Shown: in pieces, positions 7,274 to 14,435 of the stretch | Layout: the number at the start of each line of letters is the position of its first letter | Position numbering within the stretch: the stretch's first letter is position 1 | NCBI GenBank assembly: GCA_012514505.1 | Contig: JAAZAD010000038.1 | Span: forward strand, 1-39,157 | From: Rhodococcus sp. (in: high G+C Gram-positive bacteria) | Lineage (GTDB): Bacteria; Actinomycetota; Actinomycetes; Mycobacteriales; Mycobacteriaceae | Direction: 5' to 3' | DNA: 39,157 nt | Program-made: the position numbers and the translations under genes | Notes under the pieces: model-generated | What the model saw: only the letters and a program-made list of their open reading frames with translations | Told to the model about the DNA's origin: nothing | The model's database searches: none

Positions 7274-7714
7274 ATGGACACCATGACCGTCATCTGGATC
7301 ATTGTCGCGATCGTTGTGGTTCTGCTCGTTCTTGCCTTGGTCGCCGCCGCGTTGCGGACCGCGTCGCGCAAGCGTAAGGAACAGAAGCGGCAGGAGGCTG
7401 CCGAAGTTCGCGCCAAAGCGCAGGAGCAATCGCCGCTCGTAGCGCAGCAGCAGGCAGATGCAGATCTGTCCGCGGCCCAAGCGCGCAAGGCACGGGCGGA
7501 CGCAGACGTGCGCGCAGCCGAGGCCGAGCGCCTCGAGGCGGAGGCTGCAGCCCGCCAGCAGGAGGCGGCTGCTTCCCACGAGGATCTGACGAAGGAATGG
7601 AAGCGCGCGGATGCGCTCGACCCCGACATCAAGGATCGTCGTTCAACGGGCAGGGCTCGATCCACGGGTGAACATGGCGCGCACGAGAAGCCGACGGATT
7701 CCACAACGACCTGA
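7274..7714 (+). CDS. Membrane-anchored coiled-coil protein
   Basis: A 146-residue protein with one N-terminal transmembrane helix (residues about 5-28, rich in I, V and L), then a basic stretch RTASRKRKEQKR that should keep the remainder in the cytoplasm. Residues 38-105 are an Ala/Glu/Arg-rich helical segment with heptad-like spacing (ARKARADADVRAAEAERLEA), probably a coiled coil. The tail is polar and likely disordered. No enzymatic motif is visible, and no named family is claimed. ATG 7274 has AGGGAG at a good distance. It is the first gene after the sigma-F-type promoter and is followed after 12 bases by another small membrane protein, which suggests an envelope stress role. Confidence 0.75.
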   Translation: MDTMTVIWIIVAIVVVLLVLALVAAALRTASRKRKEQKRQEAAEVRAKAQEQSPLVAQQQADADLSAAQARKARADADVRAAEAERLEAEAAARQQEAAASHEDLTKEWKRADALDPDIKDRRSTGRARSTGEHGAHEKPTDSTTT

Positions 7715-7726
7715 CGGAGGCCGAAC

Positions 7727-7930
7727 ATGCGTATCGGACGGATCGTGACGTTGCTCGTGGTGGTGTGGCTCGTCATCGGCGCGATCGCCGTGTTTCAGCG
7801 GGGGTACGAGGACACGACCGCAGATTGCTCGAGCGTGGCAACGATAGCCGTCGCCGTGATTGCCGGACCGCTGAACTACATGGGCGTCAATCCGCAGGTC
7901 GATTGTGAGGTGCCGCAACCGAGCCCGTAG
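7727..7930 (+). CDS. Small membrane protein
   Basis: The product is 67 residues long: a short basic N-terminus (MRIGR), one hydrophobic helix (residues 6-24), then a short presumably extracytoplasmic segment with two cysteines (ADCSS and VDCEV) that could form a disulfide, and a second mildly hydrophobic stretch (IAVAVIAGPLNYMGV). ATG 7727 has GGAGG 6 bases upstream, so expression is well supported. It lies 12 bases after the coiled-coil gene, in the same likely transcript. Its function is not recognised. Confidence 0.7.
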   Translation: MRIGRIVTLLVVVWLVIGAIAVFQRGYEDTTADCSSVATIAVAVIAGPLNYMGVNPQVDCEVPQPSP

Positions 7931-7973
7931 AACGCGGTCGGCTCACCCATCCCCACGACGGAAAGGTAGGACC

Positions 7974-8129
7974 GTGATCACCCTCGGTGTCATCGTGCTC
8001 GTCGTCGGTCTCTTCCTGGAGATCCCGCTACTCACGACAATCGGAACAATCCTTGCCGTCATCGGCCTCGTGCTGCTGATCCTCGGTTGGCTCGGACGCG
8101 CTGTCGGAGGCCGGAAACACTGGTACTGA
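7974..8129 (+). CDS. Small two-helix membrane protein, DUF6131-like
   Basis: A 51-residue protein made of two hydrophobic helices (about residues 1-17 and 18-38) joined by PLL, ending GRAVGGRKHWY. That pattern, especially the G-R-x-V-G-G-R-x-H-W-Y end, is typical of the DUF6131 group of tiny actinobacterial membrane proteins; the label comes from memory. GTG 7974 is chosen because GGAAAGGTAGG precedes it; the longer frame from 7905 adds a very Arg-rich, unlikely N-terminus. It is the third gene of the run behind the stress-type promoter, and ligC begins 11 bases later. Confidence 0.7.
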   Translation: MITLGVIVLVVGLFLEIPLLTTIGTILAVIGLVLLILGWLGRAVGGRKHWY

Positions 8130-8140
8130 CGCCGGTCGCA

Positions 8141-9202
8141 ATGCACTATGGAGCGGTGCATCTTCCCGTGAATCCGCCGGTTCAACCGATGCTGGCGAAG
8201 GCTGCTCCCGCGGTGCCCCAACAGTCGGCCGATCCGGCAACCTGGTCCTACGAACCCAAATGGGACGGGTTCCGTGCGCTCGTGTTCCGGGACGGTGACG
8301 AGGTCGTTCTCGGATCGCGGGGTGGCAAGGATCTGGCCCGGTACTTCCCCGAGATGGTCTCGGCCGTGCTCGCGGAGCTACCCGAGCGATGCGTCGTGGA
8401 CGGTGAGTTGGTGGTGCCGGGTGAAGTGGACGGCCGGACCCGACTCAATTGGGAAGCCTTGTCCGAGCGCATTCATCCGGCGGCGAGTCGTGTGGCGAAG
8501 TTGTCGGAGGAGACGCCGTCGCAGTTCATCGCGTTCGACCTGCTTGCGTTGGGTGATCGTGACCTGACCTCCGAAGCATTTCGGCAGCGGCGAGCACTGC
8601 TGCTCGACTCGGTAGGCGGTCGCGGGCCCAGTTGCCACGTCACTGCCGCAACCGAGAACAGCGAATTGGCCACCGAGTGGTTCGAGATGTTCGAAGGCGC
8701 CGGCCTCGATGGTGTCGTCGCCAAGAAGCTCGACGGTACCTATCAGCCGAACAAGCGCGACATGGTGAAGGTCAAGCATGCGCGTACAGCGGACTGTGTG
8801 TTGATCGGGTATCGGCCGCACAAGAACATCGACGGGGTCGGATCCTTGTTGCTCGGGCTGTACGACGGTGACACGTTGGCGATGGTGGGTGGGGCGTCCG
8901 CATTCACCGAGGCGCGGCGCAAGGAACTGCTCGCCGAACTCCAGCCTCTACGCGTCGGAGACGATGTGGTTGCGGAAGGGGAGGCGACCAGATGGCGGTC
9001 CGGCACAGACCGCAGCTGGGTTCCGCTTCGACCCGAGCGCGTGCTCGAAGTGGCATACGACCAGATGGAAGGCGCCAGGTTCCGGCACGCCGTCAAGTTC
9101 CTGCGATGGCGGCCGGATCGGGTGCCGGACGAATGCACATACGATCAGCTGGAGGTTCCGGTGCGATACGACTTGGCCGACGTTCTGGCAGGGGGATCGT
9201 AA
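8141..9202 (+). CDS. ligC: ATP-dependent DNA ligase LigC
   Basis: The 353-residue product is an ATP-dependent DNA ligase with the adenylation and OB domains only, resembling mycobacterial LigC. The nucleophile lysine is K40 in YEPKWDGFRAL (motif I). RCVVDGELVVPGE is motif III-like, GLDGVVAKKLDGTY is motif IV, and MVKVKHARTADCV is motif V; the end matches LigC (GARFRHAVKFLRWRPDRVP). It seals nicks in a minor excision-repair or end-joining pathway. The start is uncertain: ATG 8141 has no clear ribosome binding site, while GTG 8156 fits the family start (HLPV-PPV-PMLAK) but GGAG is only 2 bases away. Its stop overlaps the next start (TAATG), so the two are translationally coupled. Confidence 0.9.
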   Translation: MHYGAVHLPVNPPVQPMLAKAAPAVPQQSADPATWSYEPKWDGFRALVFRDGDEVVLGSRGGKDLARYFPEMVSAVLAELPERCVVDGELVVPGEVDGRTRLNWEALSERIHPAASRVAKLSEETPSQFIAFDLLALGDRDLTSEAFRQRRALLLDSVGGRGPSCHVTAATENSELATEWFEMFEGAGLDGVVAKKLDGTYQPNKRDMVKVKHARTADCVLIGYRPHKNIDGVGSLLLGLYDGDTLAMVGGASAFTEARRKELLAELQPLRVGDDVVAEGEATRWRSGTDRSWVPLRPERVLEVAYDQMEGARFRHAVKFLRWRPDRVPDECTYDQLEVPVRYDLADVLAGGS

Positions 9203-10230
9203 TGGCAGGGCCTGCAGAGGAACTCGATGTCGAAGGTGTGGCCGTCAGGCTGTCGAGCCCCGACAAGATCTACTATCCGAAGCTGGGTGTCGACGGCGGC
9301 ACGAAACGTCACCTCGTCGACTACTACCGCACGGTGGCCACACATGGTGCTCTGCTGAATGCGCTGCGGGACAGGCCCACTCACCTGCAACGGTTCCCTG
9401 ATGGGGTCGAGGGTGAAGAGATCTATCAGAAGCGGGTGCCGGCAAAGCGCCCGGAGCATGTGGAGTCATGCGAGGTCACGTTCCCCTCCGGCCGGAAAGC
9501 GGATGTGCTGAGGGTGCGCAGTGCGGCAAACATCGTGTGGGCGGCCAATCTGGGCAACATCACGTTCCACCCGTGGGCGGTTCGGTGCCCCGATGTGGAT
9601 CATCCCGACGAGTTGCGCATCGACCTGGACCCGCAGCCGGGCACGGGATTCGACGACGCCCGCGCGATCGCGCTCGACGTGATGCGTCCGCTGCTCGACG
9701 AACTGGGGTTGATCGGCTTCCCGAAGACCTCGGGCGGTCGCGGACTGCACGTGTATGTCCGTATCGAACCGCGGTGGGACTTCATCGAGGTGCGGCGCGC
9801 GGGCATCGCGTTGGCGCGTGAGATCGAGCGGCGCAGCGGCGACCGCGCAACGACATCGTGGTGGAAGGAAGAACGAGGCGAACGCATCTTCCTCGACTTC
9901 AACCAGAACGCACGGGACAAGACTATCGCGTCGGCATACTCGGCGCGCAAAACACCCATTGCCACGGTGTCGGCGCCGCTCACCTGGGACGAGTTGGTGG
10001 ATGCGTCGCCGGACGACTTCACCATCGCCACGGTCCCCGGACTGTTGGACCGGCGCGGCGACCCGATGTCGACGCTGGACGACGTCGCGCACTCGTTGGA
10101 CGGTCTGCTCGAGATGGCCGAGCGTGATACGGCGAACGGCCTCGGTGACCTGCCGTATCCGCCCAACTACCCGAAGATGCCGGGCGAGCCGAAGCGGGTG
10201 CAGCCGAGTCGAGACCGGGATCGGAAATAG
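9202..10230 (+). CDS. Primase-polymerase (LigD-type PolDom, Prim-PolC/PolD1)
   Basis: The product has 342 residues and is a stand-alone archaeo-eukaryotic-primase polymerase domain like that of LigD. Catalytic metal ligands are D141 and D143 in RIDLDPQPG and D232 in IFLDFNQNARDK; SGGRGLH (177-183) carries the nucleotide-binding histidine. Mycobacterial homologues partner LigC and fill short gaps, preferring ribonucleotides, in excision repair. ATG 9202 shares a base with the ligC stop, and GGGGGATCG lies just upstream. Because it is the fifth gene behind the stress-type promoter at 7219, it may be induced by stress. No ligase or nuclease domain is fused to it. Confidence 0.92.
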   Translation: MAGPAEELDVEGVAVRLSSPDKIYYPKLGVDGGTKRHLVDYYRTVATHGALLNALRDRPTHLQRFPDGVEGEEIYQKRVPAKRPEHVESCEVTFPSGRKADVLRVRSAANIVWAANLGNITFHPWAVRCPDVDHPDELRIDLDPQPGTGFDDARAIALDVMRPLLDELGLIGFPKTSGGRGLHVYVRIEPRWDFIEVRRAGIALAREIERRSGDRATTSWWKEERGERIFLDFNQNARDKTIASAYSARKTPIATVSAPLTWDELVDASPDDFTIATVPGLLDRRGDPMSTLDDVAHSLDGLLEMAERDTANGLGDLPYPPNYPKMPGEPKRVQPSRDRDRK

Positions 10231-10285
10231 CGGCCTCCCCGCGCGCAGCAACCCCACTCAGCAAACCCAAGGTGACATCGGTTCG

Positions 10286-10316
10286 ACTGGTGTGAACGAA
10301 TGTGACATTCGTTGTG
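10286..10316. repeat. Family 1 repeat, partial copy with a perfect palindrome
   Basis: AACGAATGT-G-ACATTCGTT (10295-10313) is a 19-base palindrome. The segment to 10316 aligns with the right arm of the family 1 hairpin at 14376-14426 (GAACG, then TGTGACATTCGT, then GTG). It lies 41 bases before the start of the next gene, so it may instead act as an operator there. Confidence 0.5.
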
Positions 10317-10353
10317 GGTGGGTAAGTTACCTGCGTCAAGTAGCCTCAGGCGC

Positions 10354-10869
10354 ATGGACCGTTCGACAGTGAGGGGTGCCGGACTCGCGTTCGGCATCGC
10401 GACAGCAACCATGGGTGCGCTACTGATTGCGCCGAGTACTGCGTCGGCCCAGCCTGTGACGTGCGTGCAACCGCGGGGCGGCGAAACGGTCGTCATCGAC
10501 GGCAAAACTGCATGCGGGGCGAGGAGCGATCGCTTCAGTGCAGCGGCCGCGCTGGGTAACGCCGGAGTGGGATTCGCGCAGGCCGCAGCATCAGGTGCTG
10601 CCCTCGGGGTCGGCCATGCCGGCGGCACCGGTGCAGCGGAGGCGGCTCGCGGACTGGTCGCTGCTTTCGCGGTCGGGCCGCAGAGTGTCGCCATCGGCGT
10701 CGTCGACCAACCCGGGGTGGCTCTCGCCCTGAGCGGACCGAACGGCCGCTCGTTCGTCGGCGCCGACAACGGGCGAATCCTGTGCGAGGGAGGTTTGTCT
10801 GCTGCGGCCAATCTCGCCGCAGGTCAAGCGTGTTTCAGCAACGGTGCCGCCAGCTGGTACACGCCCTGA
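10354..10869 (+). CDS. Secreted protein, DUF6764-like
   Basis: A 171-residue protein with a clear Sec signal peptide: basic start MDRSTVR, hydrophobic core, and a likely cleavage after ASA-Q (about residue 34). The mature part has three or four cysteines (VTCVQ, TACGA, ILCEG, QACFS) that could pair, and a Gly/Ala-rich middle ([18 protein letters not shown]). The pattern recalls DUF6764 proteins of rhodococci; this assignment is from memory and moderate. ATG 10354 is chosen over the frame opening at 10312 because the basic n-region begins there. Its role is unknown; it is exported and has no catalytic motif that I can see. Confidence 0.7.
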   Translation: MDRSTVRGAGLAFGIATATMGALLIAPSTASAQPVTCVQPRGGETVVIDGKTACGARSDRFSAAAALGNAGVGFAQAAASGAALGVGHAGGTGAAEAARGLVAAFAVGPQSVAIGVVDQPGVALALSGPNGRSFVGADNGRILCEGGLSAAANLAAGQACFSNGAASWYTP

Positions 10870-10921
10870 TCTCGAGTTCGATCGAAAACGGGCCGCAGGC
10901 CCCCGGCGAAGGGAAATGATC

Positions 10922-11143
10922 ATGGCCGATCACGTCTACAGAGTCGTGGAGATAGTGGGATCGTCCACGGAAGGAACCGATGCGGCGATCCGCAACGCGG
11001 TCTCCCGGGCGAACGAGACCGTGCGCAACCTCGAATGGTTCGAGGTGACGGAAACCCGTGGACACATCGACGGCGGGGCCGTTGCGCACTTCCAGGTGAC
11101 GGTGAAGGTCGGATTCAGGGTGGAGCCGGGCGACCAGGTGTAG
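10922..11143 (+). CDS. Dodecin (flavin-binding dodecamer)
   Basis: This 73-residue protein matches actinobacterial dodecins along its length: [19 protein letters not shown] at the N-terminus, the flavin-stacking tryptophan in [16 protein letters not shown], and [15 protein letters not shown] at the end. Dodecins form hollow 12-mers that store or sequester FMN/FAD. ATG 10922 is used rather than ATG 10916 because GAAGGGA then sits at a normal distance. The FprB flavoenzyme lies immediately downstream but has its own promoter region, so a functional link through flavin supply is only suggestive. Confidence 0.92.
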   Translation: MADHVYRVVEIVGSSTEGTDAAIRNAVSRANETVRNLEWFEVTETRGHIDGGAVAHFQVTVKVGFRVEPGDQV

Positions 11144-11168
11144 CCGTCGGTCCGTTATCGCCTAAAAG

Positions 11169-11182
11169 TGCAACACGTTATA
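11169..11182 (+). promoter_or_regulatory. KstR-like operator upstream of fprB
   Basis: TGCAACACGTTATA fits the KstR consensus TNNAACNNGTTNNA at all eight fixed positions. TTATAGT at 11178-11184 overlaps it and could be the -10 of the fprB promoter. The site is 48 bases upstream of the fprB start. A chance match to this loose consensus is possible in a window this long. Confidence 0.4.
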
Positions 11183-11229
11183 GTCTGGAAGCAGTGAAGT
11201 GACGTGGAGCACAGGCAGGGGAACGAACC

Positions 11230-12909
11230 GTGACATATGTGATTACGCAGCCGTGCTGCAACGATGCGTCGTGTGTGGATGTGTGCCCGGTCAACTGCAT
11301 CCATCCCACGCCCGACGAGAAGCCGTTTGCGACGACGGAAATGCTCTACATCGACCCCGGTACCTGCATCGATTGCGGTGCGTGTGTGGAGGAATGCCCT
11401 GTCGACGCGATCTACGCGGACAACGAACTGCCCGAAGAGGACGAGGACTACCTCGCGATCAACGAGCAGTACTTCACCAAGCATCCGATCGGTCCCGACT
11501 GGCCTGACGTCGTCAAGCCGGTGTCGATTCCGGCCGATCTCGGAACGCTGCACGTCGCAATCGTCGGTTCGGGCCCGGCCGCCTGCTACGCGGCGATGGA
11601 ATTGACGGCCAAGCCGCGCATCGAGGTCGACATGTTCGACCGGTTGCCGACCCCGTACGGACTGGTCCGAGCGGGCGTCGCCCCCGATCATCCGGGCACG
11701 AAGGGGGTCACCGATCAGTTCCGCTCGGCCGTCGGTCGGCGCAACGTCCGTTGCCACTTCAACGTGGAGATCGGCCAAGGCATCACCCACGACGACCTCC
11801 TGGCGAACCATCACGCCGTGATCTACGCAGTGGGAGCAGCAGGCGATCGCAAGCTCGGGATTCCCGGTGAGGATCTGGACGGTAGTTTCGCGGCAACCGA
11901 GTTCGTGGCCTGGTACAACGGTCACCCCGACTACGCCGACCGCGAGTTCGATCTCAGTGGCGAACGTGCGGTGATCGTCGGAAACGGCAACGTTGCGCTC
12001 GACGTGGCACGCATTCTGGTCACGGAACCCGACGAACTCGCCAAGACCGACCTTGCCGAGCACGCGCTCGAGGCGCTCCGCAAGAGCAACATCAAGGAAG
12101 TGGTGATCCTCGGGCGTCGTGGCCCGGCCCAAGCCGCATACACGAACCCCGAACTTCTCGCGCTCGGCCGCATGTCCGATGTGGACATCGTCGTTGACCC
12201 GGACGATGCTGTCCTCGACTCCGAGAGTCGCGCCTTCGTCGACAGTGACGACGCAGAACCCTCGGTGAAGCTCAAGGTCTCGCAGGTCGAAGGCTTCGCG
12301 AAGCGCACACCGGACCCTTCGCGCAAGAGGATCGTGCTGCGCTATCTCACCTCGCCGGTGGAGTTCGTCGGCGACGGAAAGGTCGAGTCGATCCGGATCG
12401 CGAAGAACGAGATGGTGCCCGACGAGTCCGGTCGCCTGGTCGCTCGTCGCACCGAGGAGTCCGAGGAACTCGAAACCGGGTTGGTGCTGCGGTCCATCGG
12501 GTACCGCGGCACCCCTGTGGCCGATGTTCCGTTCGACGACCAGCGCGGCGTGATTCCCAACGAGAACGGTCGCGTCATCGACCCGTCGACCGGCGAGCCG
12601 GTGCCCGGCGTCTACGTGGCCGGATGGATCAAGCGCGGACCGACCGGCGTGATCGGAACCAACAAGTACTGCTCGGCCGAGACGGTCACGATGCTCGTCG
12701 ACGACTTCGTGGCAGGGCGCCTACAGGCTCCGGACAACCGTGATGCGCTCGACGAACTGATCGCAGAACAGGCTCCCGACAGGGTCGATTTCCAAGGGTG
12801 GCAGCGCATCGACAAGGCAGAACGGGCCGAAGGGAAGGCAACGGGTCGTCCGCGACTGAAGCTGATCAGCATCGAGAGCATGCTCGAGGCGGCCCGCGCG
12901 GATACCTGA
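11230..12909 (+). CDS. fprB: Ferredoxin-NADP(+) reductase with fused ferredoxin domain, FprB-like
   Basis: The 559-residue product starts with a two-cluster bacterial ferredoxin (CCNDASCVDVCPVNC, then CIDCGACVEECPVDAIY, residues 8-61), followed by an adrenodoxin-reductase-like flavoprotein. VAIVGSGPAACYAAMEL (about 100-116) binds FAD, RLPTPYGLVRAGVAPDHPGT is the family signature, VIVGNGNVALDVARIL is the NADP site, and GWIKRGPTGVIGTNK is the C-terminal FAD motif. It matches mycobacterial FprB in order and length. It moves electrons from NADPH to ferredoxins and so can feed cytochromes P450 or Rieske oxygenases. GTG 11230 starts the ferredoxin domain; AGGGGAACGA is upstream. A KstR-like box in the promoter suggests a tie to sterol catabolism. 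Confidence 0.93.
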   Translation: MTYVITQPCCNDASCVDVCPVNCIHPTPDEKPFATTEMLYIDPGTCIDCGACVEECPVDAIYADNELPEEDEDYLAINEQYFTKHPIGPDWPDVVKPVSIPADLGTLHVAIVGSGPAACYAAMELTAKPRIEVDMFDRLPTPYGLVRAGVAPDHPGTKGVTDQFRSAVGRRNVRCHFNVEIGQGITHDDLLANHHAVIYAVGAAGDRKLGIPGEDLDGSFAATEFVAWYNGHPDYADREFDLSGERAVIVGNGNVALDVARILVTEPDELAKTDLAEHALEALRKSNIKEVVILGRRGPAQAAYTNPELLALGRMSDVDIVVDPDDAVLDSESRAFVDSDDAEPSVKLKVSQVEGFAKRTPDPSRKRIVLRYLTSPVEFVGDGKVESIRIAKNEMVPDESGRLVARRTEESEELETGLVLRSIGYRGTPVADVPFDDQRGVIPNENGRVIDPSTGEPVPGVYVAGWIKRGPTGVIGTNKYCSAETVTMLVDDFVAGRLQAPDNRDALDELIAEQAPDRVDFQGWQRIDKAERAEGKATGRPRLKLISIESMLEAARADT

Positions 12910-12923
12910 TCGGCCGCCCCAGC

Positions 12924-13004
12924 ATGTAACGGCCACTCCGGATATGTAACGGAGAAATTGCTAGTGCGGCGTCGTGTGTGTGTTAATGACACGGAGCGGT
13001 AACG
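12924..13004 (+). promoter_or_regulatory. Three GTAACG boxes upstream of the L,D-transpeptidase
   Basis: ATGTAACGG occurs at 12924-12932 and again exactly 20 bases later at 12944-12952; a third GTAACG is at 12999-13004. Two are direct repeats in helical phase. GTAAC-type repeats are reported targets of the MtrA response regulator, which controls cell-wall genes in Corynebacteriales; assignment to MtrA is inference. Confidence 0.4.
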
Positions 13005-13054
13005 ATTGCGTCGGGGGCACCGCGAAGCAATACGTCGTCGAACAAGGGTGGAAA

Positions 13055-14008
13055 ATGCGAAAGAACCTCAACGGTGGAACGATGCGTGGACGTTGGACGT
13101 CGCGCGTGGCCTTGGCCGCCGCCGGACTCGTCGCCTCGGGATTGGCGTTCACCGCCCCGGCACAAGCAGCACCGCTGTTCCCCGGTGGCCCCGAAATTCC
13201 GCAACTGCCCGCAATACCGGCCGTTCCCGGACTGCCGGAGATGCCCGCCGTACCGGGTCTGCCGTCGATTCCCGGCCTGCCGTCGGAGCTCCAGCAGGCT
13301 CCCGCGAACTTCTCGACCCCCTCGCTGAACCCCAGCAATGGCGAGGTCGTGGGTGTCGCGCAGCCCATCATCATCACCTTCAACGAGTCGATCGATGACC
13401 GCGCCGCAGCGGAACGCGCCATCACGGTCACGTCGAATCCAGGCGTCGCGGGTTCGTTCTACTGGACCAGTGACAGCCAGGTCCGCTGGAAGCCGGCCGA
13501 ATTCTGGCCCGCGCACACCCAGGTGACCGTGAAGGCAGGAGACGCCACCTCCAGCTTCTCCATCGGCGATTCCGTAATCTCCACCGCCGACGATGCGACC
13601 AAGACGATCACCGTCACCCGTAACGGCGAGGTCGTGCGGACCATGCCCACGTCGATGGGTAAGCCCGGCCACGAGACGCCCAACGGCACCTACATCGTGG
13701 GCGAGAAGTTCCGCGACATGTACATGGACTCCTCCACCTACGGCGTCCCGGTCGACTCCCCGGAGGGCTACCGCACGTTCGTGGAGTACGCGACCCGGAT
13801 GTCGTACAGCGGAATCTTCGTCCACGCAGCACCGTGGTCCCTCGACGCGCAGGGCAACACCAACGTCAGCCACGGTTGCCTGAACGTCAGCACCGAGGAT
13901 GCGAAGTGGTTCTTCGAGAACACCCAGAAGGGTGACCCGGTCGTCGTCCGCAACACCGCCGGCGGTGTACTGAGCGGTGCAGACGGTCTGGGCGACTGGA
14001 ACCGCTGA
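13055..14008 (+). CDS. L,D-transpeptidase (YkuD) with Ig-like domain
   Basis: The product has 317 residues: signal peptide with likely cleavage after AQA (residue 38), an unusual proline-rich linker (residues 40-80, repeating short LP/VPG units), an Ig-like domain (about 90-170), and a YkuD catalytic domain (about 180-300) with H257 and the nucleophile C275 in SHGCLNVS. These enzymes make 3-3 cross-links in peptidoglycan outside the membrane. Unlike many mycobacterial Ldts it has no lipobox cysteine, so the mature protein should be free or wall-held. ATG 13055 is chosen with AAGGGTGG upstream; ATG 13082 is also possible. GTAACG boxes in the promoter suggest control together with other wall genes. 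Confidence 0.9.
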   Translation: MRKNLNGGTMRGRWTSRVALAAAGLVASGLAFTAPAQAAPLFPGGPEIPQLPAIPAVPGLPEMPAVPGLPSIPGLPSELQQAPANFSTPSLNPSNGEVVGVAQPIIITFNESIDDRAAAERAITVTSNPGVAGSFYWTSDSQVRWKPAEFWPAHTQVTVKAGDATSSFSIGDSVISTADDATKTITVTRNGEVVRTMPTSMGKPGHETPNGTYIVGEKFRDMYMDSSTYGVPVDSPEGYRTFVEYATRMSYSGIFVHAAPWSLDAQGNTNVSHGCLNVSTEDAKWFFENTQKGDPVVVRNTAGGVLSGADGLGDWNR

Positions 14009-14034
14009 CCTGACGCGCTGACATACTGCCCGTC

Positions 14035-14361
14035 ATGACGGTGCTTCGATCGATTGTCCTGTTCGCCATCGCCGCGCTGTTCGAGATCGGCGGCGCCTGG
14101 CTGGTCTGGCAGGGAGTTCGCGAGCACCGTGGCTGGCTGTGGATCGGCCTCGGCGTCATCTCGCTGGGTATCTACGGGTTCGTGGCCACCATGCAACCGG
14201 ACGCCAACTTCGGTCGCATCCTCGCAGCGTATGGCGGTGTGTTCGTGGCCGGATCACTGCTGTGGGGTGTGGTGATGGACGGATTCCGGCCAGACCGGTA
14301 CGACATCACCGGTGCGCTCCTGTGCCTGGTGGGCGTGGGCGTCATCATGTACGCCCGCTGA
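14035..14361 (+). CDS. YnfA family (UPF0060) membrane protein
   Basis: A 108-residue protein with four transmembrane helices, typical of the YnfA/UPF0060 family: [20 protein letters not shown] in helix 1, the [20 protein letters not shown] loop between helices 2 and 3, and [19 protein letters not shown] before helix 4. The family resembles small multidrug resistance transporters and probably works as a dimer, although its substrates are unsettled. It begins 26 bases after the L,D-transpeptidase gene and may share its transcript. A hairpin (family 1 repeat) follows the stop. Confidence 0.9.
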   Translation: MTVLRSIVLFAIAALFEIGGAWLVWQGVREHRGWLWIGLGVISLGIYGFVATMQPDANFGRILAAYGGVFVAGSLLWGVVMDGFRPDRYDITGALLCLVGVGVIMYAR

Positions 14362-14375
14362 CCCGCACCCTTTCT

Positions 14376-14426
14376 CGACGAATGTCACACACGTTCAGCT
14401 CACGCGAACGGGTGTGACATTCGTCG
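14376..14426. repeat. Family 1 palindromic repeat, complete hairpin
   Basis: CGACGAATGTCACAC (14376-14390) pairs perfectly with 14412-14426; after one A/G mismatch CGTTC (14392-14396) pairs with GAACG (14406-14410) around a 9-base loop AGCTCACGC. It lies between convergent ynfA and the M13 peptidase gene and can terminate both. Partial relatives are at 109-146 and 10286-10316. Confidence 0.85.
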
Positions 14427-14435
14427 TGCAGGGGG

